Assembly: GCF_932526225.1 (NCBI RefSeq)
Contig: NC_064034.1
Span: forward strand, 8,852,001-8,916,000
Reading direction: 5' to 3'
DNA from: Nematostella vectensis
Lineage: Eukaryota > Cnidaria > Anthozoa > Actiniaria > Edwardsiidae
DNA: 64,000 bases
The position numbers and the translations under genes were made by a program. How positions within the stretch are numbered: position 1 is the first letter of the stretch; each line of letters begins with the position of its first letter. Below the pieces are notes generated by a model. It was not told the origin of the DNA. It saw only the letters and a program-made list of their open reading frames with translations, and searched no databases. Positions 42,201 to 51,792 of the stretch are shown piece by piece.

Positions 42201-43109
42201 CTTAGACGCTAGTTTCGGCGGCAGCGGAATATAGGAAGACCCAGAAAGCGGTTCAAAGGGGTCTATGTTGATGTCAAAGTATTCCACTTGGTCAAACTGC
42301 CATCCGGAGCCTTGCTTCTGGAACAGCTCAACTAATCCGAGTAAATAATTTGTCATCGTATCGAACAAATCAGAGAGATCAGTCGACTCTGTCACAATCT
42401 CGGGCTTTTCTGTATGAAAATATCCCAGTTCTTCTTCGATCTGAGCTGTAGCCGGATCCTCTTTTATAAACCCGCAAGTAAAGATAAACTTCACTTTGAT
42501 AGGCTTTTTTTGTTGACTGATGAGCTCTAAGACTTTCGGTTTGATTCTGGCGATGAATGTCTTGGGGTCGTAACCTCTCTGCCCGGCTATTCCGTGGGTT
42601 TTAAGATACCCCTTCAACGCCGTCTGTTGTTCCTTGGGTGTGAAGCGATCTTCCACCTCCTCGTGTAGACGCTTAATCCTCTCCTTCAGACGTTCGACCC
42701 GTTTATCTGCAGCCTCTTTGACGGTCTTTTTGATGGGCTCAGGGACATAAGATAGTATCCAATCCGCAAACTTGTCTAACTCGCTCTTGATCAAGTTGGC
42801 CGCCCTGTTTGCAAAATGCTTGAGTGATTGGACGCGGGAACTCCGTGGGGGTTGGGAGGGTTTTAGAATAGGGACATTAATCTCAGGTATCGGGCCGTCG
42901 AGAATACTCTCCGACGTGTTGGACGGGGTAATGCGGGATGGTCGTGGCAGCCCTTTGACAAGTTTGGGTAAAGGAACCCGTCGGGGTGGTGGTGGTGGTG
43001 ACGTGCTGGTCAGCGCCCCGACGAGCTCGTCTCTCCGCATCCAGTAATATCTTGGGATACCCCGCTCCTTGGCGAGGGCTTTCAGATCTTTCACCTTCAG
43101 GTTCTCCAT
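39201..43109 (-). CDS. Protein-primed family B DNA polymerase
   Basis: About 1302 residues from ATG 43109; an in-frame ATG at 43127 adds six. The later start fits the box spacing (19 nt) and a parallel gene. Residue numbers below count from 43127. SAP-like N-terminus (LKVKDLKALAKERGIPRYYW), then GPIPEINVPILKP (about 78-90), a C2H2-like finger (about 436-460), Exo I VVYADFESF (about 495), a CHIC...DHCHLTGKYRGAAHNACN zinc module (about 597-629), Exo II HNLSGYDSHLF, Pol A YLDANNLYGWAM (about 902), Pol B KLMNNSVFGKTMEN (about 1038) and Pol C LLFTDTDSL (about 1135). Replicates the linear genome from a terminal protein. All motifs intact. The zinc module resembles endonuclease VII-type sites found in Polinton polymerases. 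Confidence 0.93.
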   Translation of the reverse strand: MENLKVKDLKALAKERGIPRYYWMRRDELVGALTSTSPPPPPRRVPLPKLVKGLPRPSRITPSNTSESILDGPIPEINVPILKPSQPPRSSRVQSLKHFANRAANLIKSELDKFADWILSYVPEPIKKTVKEAADKRVERLKERIKRLHEEVEDRFTPKEQQTALKGYLKTHGIAGQRGYDPKTFIARIKPKVLELISQQKKPIKVKFIFTCGFIKEDPATAQIEEELGYFHTEKPEIVTESTDLSDLFDTMTNYLLGLVELFQKQGSGWQFDQVEYFDINIDPFEPLSGSSYIPLPPKLASKKAIINVKNENDHECFKWAVTSAVYPREKDPQRFSRQMIEDSEKFDWSGIEFPVSLKQIDKFEKQNQYTVNVFGYETKIYPLRISEKDPDNAINLLLISDDETNHYCWIKNMMRLVSTQIDEFHHTRFLCCRCLNSFRCKQSLEKHSECCGNHEAVGIEMPKIDKDGNLPHIKFKNYNRKMRVPFVVYADFESFTENIDTCSPDGSKSFTKQYQKHKPSGFCYLIKCFDGDISPPELVRYTAESPDEDIPQLFVESLESDIKKIYDKFRFPKKVKMTPKDKIAYNDATHCHICEGELGGDKVLDHCHLTGKYRGAAHNACNLDHKIPKFFPVIFHNLSGYDSHLFIKNLGTSEGKINCIPNNEEKYISFTKQIVVDSFTNKEGNKIDVKRDIRFIDSFRFMSASLDSLVGNMSRECFKNLAEYYEGEELQLLLRKGVFPYDWFDGFSKLDATQLPQREAFHSKLNDTDISEEDHLHARRVWEVFGMGTMRDYHNLYLESDVLLLADVFENFRDVCLKNYGLDPAWYYTAPGLAWDAALKTTKVRLELLTDYDMLLMIEKGIRGGVSMISNRHGEANNPYMKEYDPDLPTKYITYLDANNLYGWAMSNPLPTHGFRWMGDQELSGWRDRPCILEVDLEYPHHLHDLHNDYPLAPESIGLGNVDKLVPNLNDKTKYVIHHETLRLYVSFGLKVTKIHRGVTFEESAWLEPYIDLNTDLRAKATNDFEKDFFKLMNNSVFGKTMENIRNRVDIRLVTDEKQAKKLISKPNYQHRTIFCENLAAIHMKKTKLIFNKPVYLGMSILDLSKTLMYDFHYNFVKPKYGEDAKLLFTDTDSLMYEIETKDFYEDISGDVRSMFDTSNFPKGHPSGIEVGVNKKVIGMFKDEAGGQQITEFVGLRAKLYSYKMDEGKEEKKCKGVKRAVVKKSIGFDDYKDCLFGKKPQMRLMNVIRSHKHDVYTETVNKVALSHEDDKRVICDDGIHTFAHGHFRTLLGGGSVSSGTT

Positions 43110-43124
43110 TTCTATCAAACCAGC

Positions 43125-43199
43125 CATGTCTTTAAACCACTTTTCAAAAGCTTTTTTAGATGTGAAGCTGAGAGACTAGTCCCCTCGAGCTCCCCCTAG
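43125..43199. repeat. Inner inverted-repeat segment, right copy
   Basis: Reverse complement of 26891-26964 with a few differences. It contains CCCCTCGAGCTCCCCCTAGG and the polymerase promoter box. Confidence 0.85.
43129..43138 (-). promoter_or_regulatory. Polinton promoter box (GGTTTAAAGA)
   Basis: 19 nt before polymerase ATG 43109 and only 1 nt before ATG 43127. Confidence 0.75.
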
Positions 43200-43661
43200 G
43201 TGCGACACGTGACAAAGTGATTGATAGGTTTTTTACAAAATGATTGACAGGTTCTTGACAAAGTGATTGACAGGTTTTTTACAAAATGATTGACAGGTGG
43301 GCTTGGCTATCACGTGACAAAGTGATTGACAGGTTTTTTTACAAAATGATTGACAGGTGGGCGTGGCTATCACGTGACAAAGTGATTGACAGGTCCTTGA
43401 CAAAGTGATTGACAGGTTTTTTACAAAGTGATTGACAGGTGGGCGTGGTCGTCACGTGACAAAGTGATTGACAGGTGGTCGTGGTCGTCACGTGACAAAG
43501 TGATTGACAGGTGGGCTTGGTCGTGCAAGAGATCTCTGGCAAACTCGCGCATGCGCAGGTCGCGAGGCTTGGCGGAGGTGCGCGGAGACTTTTGCGCCAT
43601 TTTTGGAATGAAATTTGGGGAGATCAAAAAGTTGCGCCAGCTGCGCCAAAACCCTACTACT
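43200..43661. repeat. Right terminal inverted repeat with sub-repeats
   Basis: Ends CCCTACTACT. The outer 160 bp (43502-43661) are identical to the left end as read. The inner part is an array of ACAAAGTGATTGACAGGT and ACAAAATGATTGACAGGT units broken by GGGCGTGG and CACGTGAC. Confidence 0.9.
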
Positions 43662-43666
43662 CCTTT
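43662..43666. repeat. Polinton target-site duplication, right copy
   Basis: CCTTT directly after the terminal T; pairs with 26121-26125. Confidence 0.8.
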
Positions 43667-45109
43667 TGATCGCCAATGGCTGATCATAAGGAATAAAGGG
43701 TTGAGATAAAAGTAATCCCTATCTTATATAAAATAAACATGTCACAAGTCATTTCGAAATCTTTTAGGGCCTTAGTTTCTAACTTCCGACGAGCCAGTGC
43801 CGAACGCACTCCCCCCACCCCCACCCCTCCTCTGTCTCGACTCAGTTGACTTCAAGGTCAAGAAAGTTTGCAATGTCTGCCAACACCATTCCTTACGTAT
43901 CGTACAGCTTCGGCACTCATTATGAGTGCATCGTTATTTGGTCAAGACATTCTTGCGTGGTCTTCATTACTTTCGATACGACAGATACTTTCTAGGAAAA
44001 TAGAATCTGCGATCCAAAAATAGTTTTCGAATCAGGAAGATTTTTTAAGGCATATATCTTCCTATTTTTCTCAAACTCGTTTTAGAGCCCCTCTTTAAAT
44101 AAATCACCTCAAATGCGCGCCCCTTTTAAAGCGGAGTGATCTTTCATAGTTTTCCTAAATAATTCGTTGCTTATAATCTACTTTTTATACCAGCATTATA
44201 ACATTGGAGTCTCACTCGTCATATGAAGCGGAAATCTCAATCTTACTTATAAGGTCTTGGAGCATAATTGATATATGTGCCGTGCAAAGAGGCCCAGCAC
44301 AGGTAAATACGCTTATAGATCCTCGTATAAGACCACATAACAAAAACGTATGCTTCCTGTAGGGTAAAGTGAAAGTATACAATTGCTAGCGCTAGTCTAA
44401 CGGGCAGGATATTTTGCATCACCGTGTCCACCCTACGGTCTTTGTCTTTGATAAGAAAAAAAGATACATAAAATCAATTTAGAACAAAGACTATTCACCT
44501 GTGTTTACAACGGAGATAAAGAGCCAGAAGCCAGCAAGTATCGTGCAGGAGAAATGCATTCCGCAGCTTGTTATTGCAACATTAGATTAGATGAACAAGT
44601 TAGTGTGACCCCTTCACTGACCTCTTACACAGGGAGCCCAAAAGCGGCTCAATATTTCTGCATAAATAAAAGCAAACAAATGTTCTTTAATAAAGGAGAA
44701 GATTTATTTATCCATACTTAACGTATTTTTATCAACAAGTTATTGTGCACTTCATGTATTTTTTATCTGAATTTTGAAATTTTAAATCGTGTCTTATATC
44801 CACCGTCACCTTGACAACAGGACAGCGGTTGTAGCCTTATTTGCATAAGTTATAGACTGGTTTCTCGTCCTTTATTTTGTGTTGTGAGGGCAAGTGGAAA
44901 AGACACAAGCTTATTCCTTTAATGTCCCACATGGTTATCTCCCAATGCTGAAAGTGCATGGTTTACAGGATCTCATGCTAACGATGTTTCATAGAAGGAG
45001 AAGTTGTTTACATGTTTGTGGGGATAAAGTCAACAACACAGTTGCCTCACAAAATTCTCGTAAAGCTTGGTAGTGTAAACTTGAAAAGTGTAAATGCAAG
45101 GACTTAAAA
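43667..45109. other. Region between the Polinton and the C1orf87 homologue
   Basis: AT-rich, with no clear gene. A minus-strand frame at 44243-44431 opens with a signal-like segment (NILPVRLALAIVYFHFTLQ) but lacks a consensus splice donor in the phase needed to join the ApeC gene. The promoter and 5' UTR of the next gene lie at the right end. Confidence 0.45.
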
Positions 45110-47428
45110 ATGGCGGGATTTGCACCATTTGGAAGGGACGATCAGCCACTTTTGGATGTCAAAATTGTCGGTGGAAAACGCATTGAAGTCGAAGTAGATA
45201 AATACGGTCATCCCCTTCATGTCGAACAAGGAAAGCAAAAACTAGAAGGGTCTGCTCGGTTTTCTCGTTCTTTGTCGGAAGAGAGAAATCCACCTCGAGT
45301 CGAGATCAATCGAGGTTCGTCCCTTCCTCCTTGGGCAAGGGAAGGAACTCCTCCCAAAAAGATCTTAAAGCCCTTGGGAAGTCCTGCACGAAGTGAAAGC
45401 ACAGCTAGCTACAGCACCCCTGTACCAAATTCGCCTAAAGTCCTGCCGCCGATAAGAAGAGAGGAAAACTCATCGCATCGCCCTGATTTCGGCAGTGGCA
45501 GTGACGAGGCTTTGATGAAAGATCTGAGGTTTATTCTTCAACAGTTCGACACCTCAAGGCTCAAGGAAGCCTATATGAGTTTTGCTGGTCTAGACTCCAC
45601 TCTTACTGGTTTTGTTAATTCGGAGCAAGTACAGCAAGTGTTTCAGAGGTACAGCATACCCATCCAGGGTCATCAGCTGGAGAGTGTTATGTCAAAGTTT
45701 ATGTCTGGAAGACGGCCAAACTGGATAAACTATGAACAAATGTTGAAATTCATCAACAATTGTACAAAGCCAGCAGGGAGTAATATAATTTCATATGAAA
45801 TCCCTAAGCTTGATTTTGAATCAAGGGACCATTTTTTACAGAACTCTCCACTTGATGCAACATTGACAATGAAACCCAATCAAGTGTCACCAAGACCTGT
45901 CAATGATGGCTCGTCGACAGGCAGACAAAGTGTGGTTGCCACTAAGAGAGCTTTTCAGGATAGGCAGGATGCACACTTGTTGATTGAGATGGAGAGGATG
46001 TTGAAGCAGGTTTATCATGTCCAGGATCAGATTGACAGTTTGTATCAGACTCTTCGAGACCATGAGATGACAAACACCGAGATTATTAGCTCACAAAAGG
46101 TGCATATGTTGCTGTACTCTCATTGTCAGACTAGCTCACTAGTAGCCTGTACACAGGTGCTTGGAGTAGTCCCTAGGAAAATACCTTGTCATTACCCAGC
46201 CTCATAAATTTTTCCATGCACCAAAGAAATTCCAATATCTAGAAATTATGCTCATTCCTGAAAAAGAATCTGAAGAGTCTGTATGCAGGCTATCTTGCTA
46301 AAAGCAATTATATCTCTTAAGATTAGATACCTACTATCTAAATAGAGTGATTCAATTACCAGCAGGGGAGATCTAAATGATCTAAATTTCAAAGTAACGA
46401 GAAGCTCTAGAAGAGGAAATCAGTGTCATTGGCTCTTTTTTACATACTTCTATACATAAAGGATCAATCCATCTACAGCAACCTGAAAAGTGGAAGAGCT
46501 CAGCCATCCGTCCACTTTCAAAATTTCAAAAGTAGATGTTATTTATTCTGAGCTTGGTGTTGGTAACATGGGCTAACCTCTTCAATATTTCTTACTTCAG
46601 CTTAAAACAATATGTCTTCGACATCATCTTCCATTCAATGGATCATTGCTAGAGAAAATAATAGACAGACTGGATCCCAGGGATACTGGCAGGCTTAGGT
46701 ATGTATTTTGTATAAACTTTTATGTAAAAGTGAGGGAAATACCATACTACCCTGCTACTAGGTAAATACTTGTTTTCATATAGTTAACAAAAGTTTATAA
46801 AAATCTTTTGTTTAATTTTGAATTATTGACTTTTTGAAGCAAAAAACGTTCTGCTTATTGTTGTCATTTTTTAAGATTAATTAAAATTAATCTTTCTTGT
46901 ATGTTTTGCTTATTGTTATCATTACAATATGACATGTATTATTAATCTTTCTTGTATGTTATAATAAACTTGATATTCTCTTCAGTTGGGTGGAATTCAT
47001 GGACTTTGTTGAGCGGGCCATACCTCTACAGTCTGCCGGTAGCAGTAGACTAGGCCGACATGAGGCCAGCTCTGACTTGCCCCCAGCCCAACCCACATGG
47101 GAGACCAGACAGCCACTTCAAGCTGTTCCTCGTAAACAGGAGATTGCAGCCATGCGAGAGCAAGAGGATATATATCATGGCAAACAGAAATTATTAGGTA
47201 TGACCTAGTCTCATAAAAAGATAAATTTGAACTAAATTTCATAAAGGGAGACAATACGTCTCTTAATAGGGAGTAGTGTAATTGATTATTTTACATTGCG
47301 TGTCATTTTTTTTTTCAAAGCATCACAGCCTTCTGGTTGTATCAAAGGTGTAAATTGAAGCTTCCAGGTTATCATGTCACTTTTGCTTTTGGGGTACCTT
47401 GTATGCACGTAATGCTTAGGCTGATGAT

Positions 47429-47480
<52 letters not shown>

Positions 47481-48354
47481 TTCACATTTAGATTCATTAA
47501 CATTTTCCACATTCTTTAGATCAACAGCTGACAAAGCAAGGCGAAGAGCTCGCACAAGTGATGAATAAGCAACAGCATCACCTTGACAGGAAACACAGAG
47601 CCTTACAGAAAGATCACATCGAAGAGGTTCAGAGGCTTGAACGAGACTTTGAAGATGGTCGTCGTAGCCTCACACAGTGGGGGTCTGTACCACAGGGAGA
47701 CCAGGAAGTCTTGGAGGAGCAGCACCGTGCTCTCCTGAGACAACAATTTGAGTTGATTGAGCAAAAGAGGAGAATCCAAGAAGAGCAAGAAGAACTGGAC
47801 AGACACATTAGGAATAAGGACTTGGACATGAACTTACATGGTGACGCTAGAGAGAGCAGGGTGGAGAGGTTTCTTCGACTCGCTAACGCCTTGTTCCTGT
47901 GTGATAAAGATGCCTCAGGTATGCTTAACCATGAGCAACACCATGACAACAACAACAACTTCATTAAGTACTGCAGTAAATAAACAAAGCCAATGTTACA
48001 TTAACAACATTATAAACAAAACAACAACCGTATACAGGCAAACAGTCAGTATTTGTTGGGAGTGTGTGTGGATATAGATATTATAAGGGGAACTCAGGGG
48101 GACCCCATTTTTTCTAAGCAGAGGAACAAACAGAATAAACACTATCCTCAATTTCCCTTACTCACCTTAAATATGTGTCTGTCTCAGGATTCGTGGAAGC
48201 TGACACTGCGAGCAGACTGGTGAAGAACTACAATCTAGTGTACCAGCTGGACATGCCGCTAGACACGATAGAAAGCGCTTTCAGCACGTGCACAACACGT
48301 GACGATATGGTCAACATCGACGAGTTACTCGATCAACTCAAGAGAAACATCTAA
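45110..48354 (+). CDS. C1orf87: C1orf87 homologue (EF-hand-related, coiled-coil)
   Basis: Exons: 45110-46099, 46601-46698, 46986-47197, 47520-47918, 48188-48354; phases agree, giving 622 residues. EF-hand-like helices (FAGLDSTLTGFVNSEQVQQV, WINYEQMLKFINNC, IIDRLDPRDTGRLR, WVEFMDFVERA), then a Gln/Glu-rich coiled coil (about 435-550), then a C-terminal pair of helices (RFLRLANALFLCDKDASGFV, RLVKNYNLVYQLDMP). The last block and the NYE-LL-F segment match vertebrate C1orf87, a poorly characterised EF-hand protein often expressed in ciliated tissue. Calcium binding is doubtful because the loops are incomplete. The frame of exon 1 runs on past its donor at 46100. Confidence 0.8.
47431..47471. repeat. 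(TA)n microsatellite
   Basis: About 20 TA units followed by a T-run in the intron before the 47520 exon. Confidence 0.95.
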
Positions 48355-49560
48355 TTTGACACAGAAGAAATGAGTCAGAGCTACAGTAGGTGTGAAACCA
48401 AAGTCAGGTTATCAGGCTGCATAGAGGCGCCTGATATATGACACGCGTGTTTGCAACTGGATTGAGGTCTACAGGAAAGTTTTTTGAGCACGGAACACTT
48501 ATCCACGGAGCAAAGCGAGGATAAAGCATGAGCTGCACTTCCTTTTAGGTTTAGCGCCTCGTCTGTCAGGAAAGATTACTGAAAGATCTTCGTTTTACTG
48601 GGACTGTAAATACCAACCAGTATTTAGCCTTTTGTACGCGCCTAGTTTTTTTTAAGCGTGCTTTTAGTGATTGGCCATGAGTCTGCCAATTTCCTTTTTC
48701 CACGCTAAAACAAAAGCCTTCAAGTGACCTTTATTTTATTAGGTGTTTGTAGTTTGCGGCCTTTAGGAGCCGCGAGTATCCAAAATACACCAACAATGTG
48801 ATACAGACTATTCTGCGGCCCAATTTCTCACGTATATTGTATATAATCGGTATGGAGTATATGGTCAAGCTATACGAATGTAAAAAAAAAAGATATCGGA
48901 GATTTTTATAAAACACTTAACGGAGTGTAACCCCTCCTAGCAAATGTTATATTTTTAATTCTTTTAAAAAGAGACCATACGTTTGAAGCACAGTGAATTA
49001 TTGTGAGATGTATATATGGGTGGTATTTCTAAACTATAAACCCGCACTGGTTATGTCATTATGCATCAACAAATATGAAATCTATATCACGGGGTGAAGT
49101 ATGTTAAAGTCACCTGTATCAAAGTGCCTTTGATAGGAAAATTATAAATACCTGTGAGACTTATGTGTAAGTATGTTTTGCAAGGGATTAACGGCAGAGC
49201 AGTTTCGTCTATTTGTGTTTCACTTGTTTTACCATAAGATGCAGGCTTTGGCAATGCTTGAGATTATGGATGGACGAATATTGTTTCTGTGAGGACAAGG
49301 GGGGGGGGGGGGGGGGGGGGTGTGTGTGACCTACTTTGCTTTGGGCCCTCGCCCTCATGACTCTTGCCAGCTGAAGTGTGGCATTTAATGACTGTTGGCT
49401 ACGTTGCAAGATGGGTGCTCGTTGATCTTGCTGAGGCAGTTACAATCGGCTACAATGCATAATTAATATAACTGTATATGCTAACCTGCTTTCAGCAAAT
49501 CCAGGCTCTTGCACCTCACTCTTTCTAAATGCTTCTACTTCTGGCGCGACAAGTTTGGAT

Positions 49561-49596
<36 letters not shown>

Positions 49597-49907
49597 ATAT
49601 TGTATCACGAGCGAGCGGTTGACCGAAAACTGCGTAAGAAAATAAATCTCTCAATGAAATTAAAGACAGTATAAAGACATTTATCATGAAACGGCGTTGC
49701 GAAATGTCATGAAATTCTGTGGCAAACATGTGCATGATTCACTTCAAAAAAGTAGAATGATAAGTATGTTGTGTTCTTTATTATTTTTCCGGTATACAAG
49801 TGTCCTCGTCATGGACATAATAATAATAATAATAATAATATATGTTTATTTCTACACCATTGCAGCTATCATGGCTGAATTACAAGTGAGAGGTCGTCAC
49901 ACAGAAA
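48355..49907. other. C1orf87 homologue 3' UTR and intergenic DNA
   Basis: AT-rich, with a G-run (49299-49320), a C-run (about 49563-49594) and a (TAA)n tract near 49817-49840. No gene seen. Confidence 0.6.
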
Positions 49908-50222
49908 CTAACAATAGCGCACAGTCACAAAATCTCTAAACCTACAAGTTTTAGCTTGCGGTCCTATTATTTTCTCATTTCCTGATCTCAAATTATATCC
50001 ATGTTGGACAGTTGTCATGTTATTAACCACAGATTTTAAGGGTTCAACAGTTTTAGCTCTTGCCATAAATTTCCGACATGCTTCATCCCTTCTATCAGAC
50101 AAAAATTGGAGAGACGTTGAGGCAAGGGCACTACTATAGCTCGTATATTCGTGCCTTAGAATGATTTTTAAAGCTCTTTTCTGTATAGACTCCACTCGTA
50201 CACTCGTATCTATAGACTCCAC
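49908..50222 (-). mobile_element. Non-LTR retrotransposon RT C-terminal fragment
   Basis: A 104-residue frame on the minus strand with the end of a CR1/jockey-type reverse transcriptase: VESIQKRALKIILRHEYTSY, LSDRRDEACRKFMARA, YNLRSGNEK. The catalytic part is missing. A repeated TAGACTCCACTCGTATCTAT segment lies at 50187-50231. Different lineage from the copy in ROR. Confidence 0.7.
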
Positions 50223-50620
50223 TCGTATCTATTATCTGTCGTATCTAATAGCCCGTCAAAGAGCGCCAACAAATTTCAATGCCTTTTATTCACAAACAGG
50301 CGCGATCATACGGCTTAGAATTATGAACAATTCAACTCAAAAAGAACAATTGTTCTAGTCTCAAGAGATTCGCTCGGCAAGCGCATACCTTACAACCCTT
50401 TTTACGTAATCAAACATGGCAACAGAAAGAGGGAAAAAGTTGCTTCTTTAGCTGATGACATCTGGTTCAAGAGAAACCAAAATGACTTAGCGTACATGGT
50501 GAGTAGCTTCTTGCGGGTGATGCAATTAGGGCAGGAAAAATGGCTCGGAATCATCATTTGGGAAGGCGCTCACAACTTCTTTTGAAAAGGTCCAGATTGA
50601 GAAAGTAGCTCGCGAGGACT

Positions 50621-51771
50621 ATGGAAAGCCCCCGAAACAAACTTCGTATAAAGAGAAGTAGAAGCCTGGCTACTGTAAGCCCATTTATGAAGCGAAAATC
50701 TCTGAAACTAAAACTTAGCGACGACAGTAAAAGTGCTAACACGAGTCCTAGGTACAGCCCAAACCAGAGCAGTCCGCTCGACAGCCCAAACCAAAGAAGT
50801 CCAGTAAACAGTTCCAGAAAAAGCTCATTTTTAAGTGCTATGAGTCCCAGAACTCACAGGAGTGGATCTCTCTTTACTCACAGTCATGGATCCTTGAGTT
50901 TTGAAAATTTAAAACAAGGCAGTCCGCAGTGTAGTCCAAATCATGAAAGTCCAGCGCATATTCCAAGACGAGGCTCACTGTTTAGTGCTCTTAGCCCAAG
51001 AAATCGCAGGAGTGGATCATTTCTCAGTCAAAGTCTTGGATCATTGAATTTAAGCAGAGGTCCATTTTACGATCCGCTGGATTGTCCCCCCGAAATAAGC
51101 AGTCCAACAAGAAGTCCAAAAGGTGATAAAATTCTCTATAACACTCCTATAAGTGACGAAACCTATAAACCATACTCCTATAAGTGACGAAACCTATAAG
51201 CCATACTCCTATAAGTGACAGAAACTTATAAGCCTTTCTCCTATAAGTGACAGAAACCTATAAGCCTTTCTCCTAAAAGTGACAGAAACCTATAATCTGT
51301 ATTCCTATGAGTGACAGAAAACTATAAGCCATATTCCTATAATTCACACGTGATCTCGCTCGATCCTCCTCTAGCCCGCCACGCGCCAGACCACGCGCCA
51401 GAACATTTGCATATCCCGCCCTCAGGGCTTCTTTATAAAGCGACATTTGTTGACCCTCGCCGACGGCATTTATGCTATTGATATATAGATATACATAGCG
51501 CTTTTGCTGCCGCATTTTGAATCTGTTATTTTTCTTTTTGAAATTGGTTGTGATAATTATGTGCTTTTCTTTCCCTCGCTATCAGGTGTTATTATTATTG
51601 TCTTTGCTGTTTTCCTGCCATAACACTTGTTTGTTGTTAGGTTATGATCACTGTTATCATTTGCATATATTTTTTTAATGATAAGTGTTTGCTCTCACAT
51701 TTTAGATGACTATCATCTTCAAGAACCAGTCCCCGCTGTAGAAAACGATGAATGTAATTCAGAATTTGAAG
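50621..51771 (+). CDS. Tentative Ser/Pro-repeat protein, two exons visible
   Basis: Frame from ATG 50621 with many SP and RSGS motifs and two imperfect copies of a block (SSFLSAMSPRTHRSGSLFTH / GSLFSALSPRNRRSGSFLSQ). A donor AAAG|GTGATA near 51121 and an acceptor before 51706 keep phase, adding a short exon 51706-51771 that ends at another donor (GAAG|GTAAAC). Candidate proline-directed phosphorylation substrate; no family recognised. Without splicing, the frame reads into a minisatellite and stops at 51187. No later exon in phase was found before the RhoGAP gene. Confidence 0.35.
51142..51349. repeat. 31-32 bp minisatellite
   Basis: About six or seven units of ACTCCTATAAGTGACGAAAC followed by CTATAAGCCAT, with drift towards CTTTCT and GACAG variants. 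Confidence 0.85.
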
Positions 51772-51792
51772 GTAAACCGAAGGCGTAAAGCC

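Larger units (their letters stand above)
26126..43661. mobile_element. Complete Polinton/Maverick (adintovirus-like) element, 17.5 kb
   Basis: Bounded by inverted repeats beginning AGTAGTAGGG and by a (T)CCTTT target duplication. Encodes the Polinton hallmark set: protein-primed DNA polymerase B, retroviral-type integrase, double-jelly-roll major capsid protein, A32-like packaging ATPase and a probable penton protein, plus virion-type membrane proteins. Nearly all frames are long and uninterrupted, and the outermost 160 bp of the two ends are identical as read, implying recent insertion. Layout: five accessory genes read rightward (26.6-30.4 kb), eleven structural or unknown genes leftward (30.6-38.2 kb), integrase rightward, polymerase leftward. 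No adenain-type protease was recognised. Confidence 0.95.

Noticed and set aside
43200-43520. Repeated TGATTGACAGGT units resembling CRISPR or an attachment array
   Set aside because: They are sub-repeats of the Polinton inverted repeat and occur inverted at the other end. The short frames across them are not genes.
44243-44431. Signal-peptide exon of the ApeC gene
   Set aside because: The consensus donor after it is in the wrong phase for the 24767-25009 exon; only a poor donor (C|GTATTT) would fit, so it was not included as an exon.
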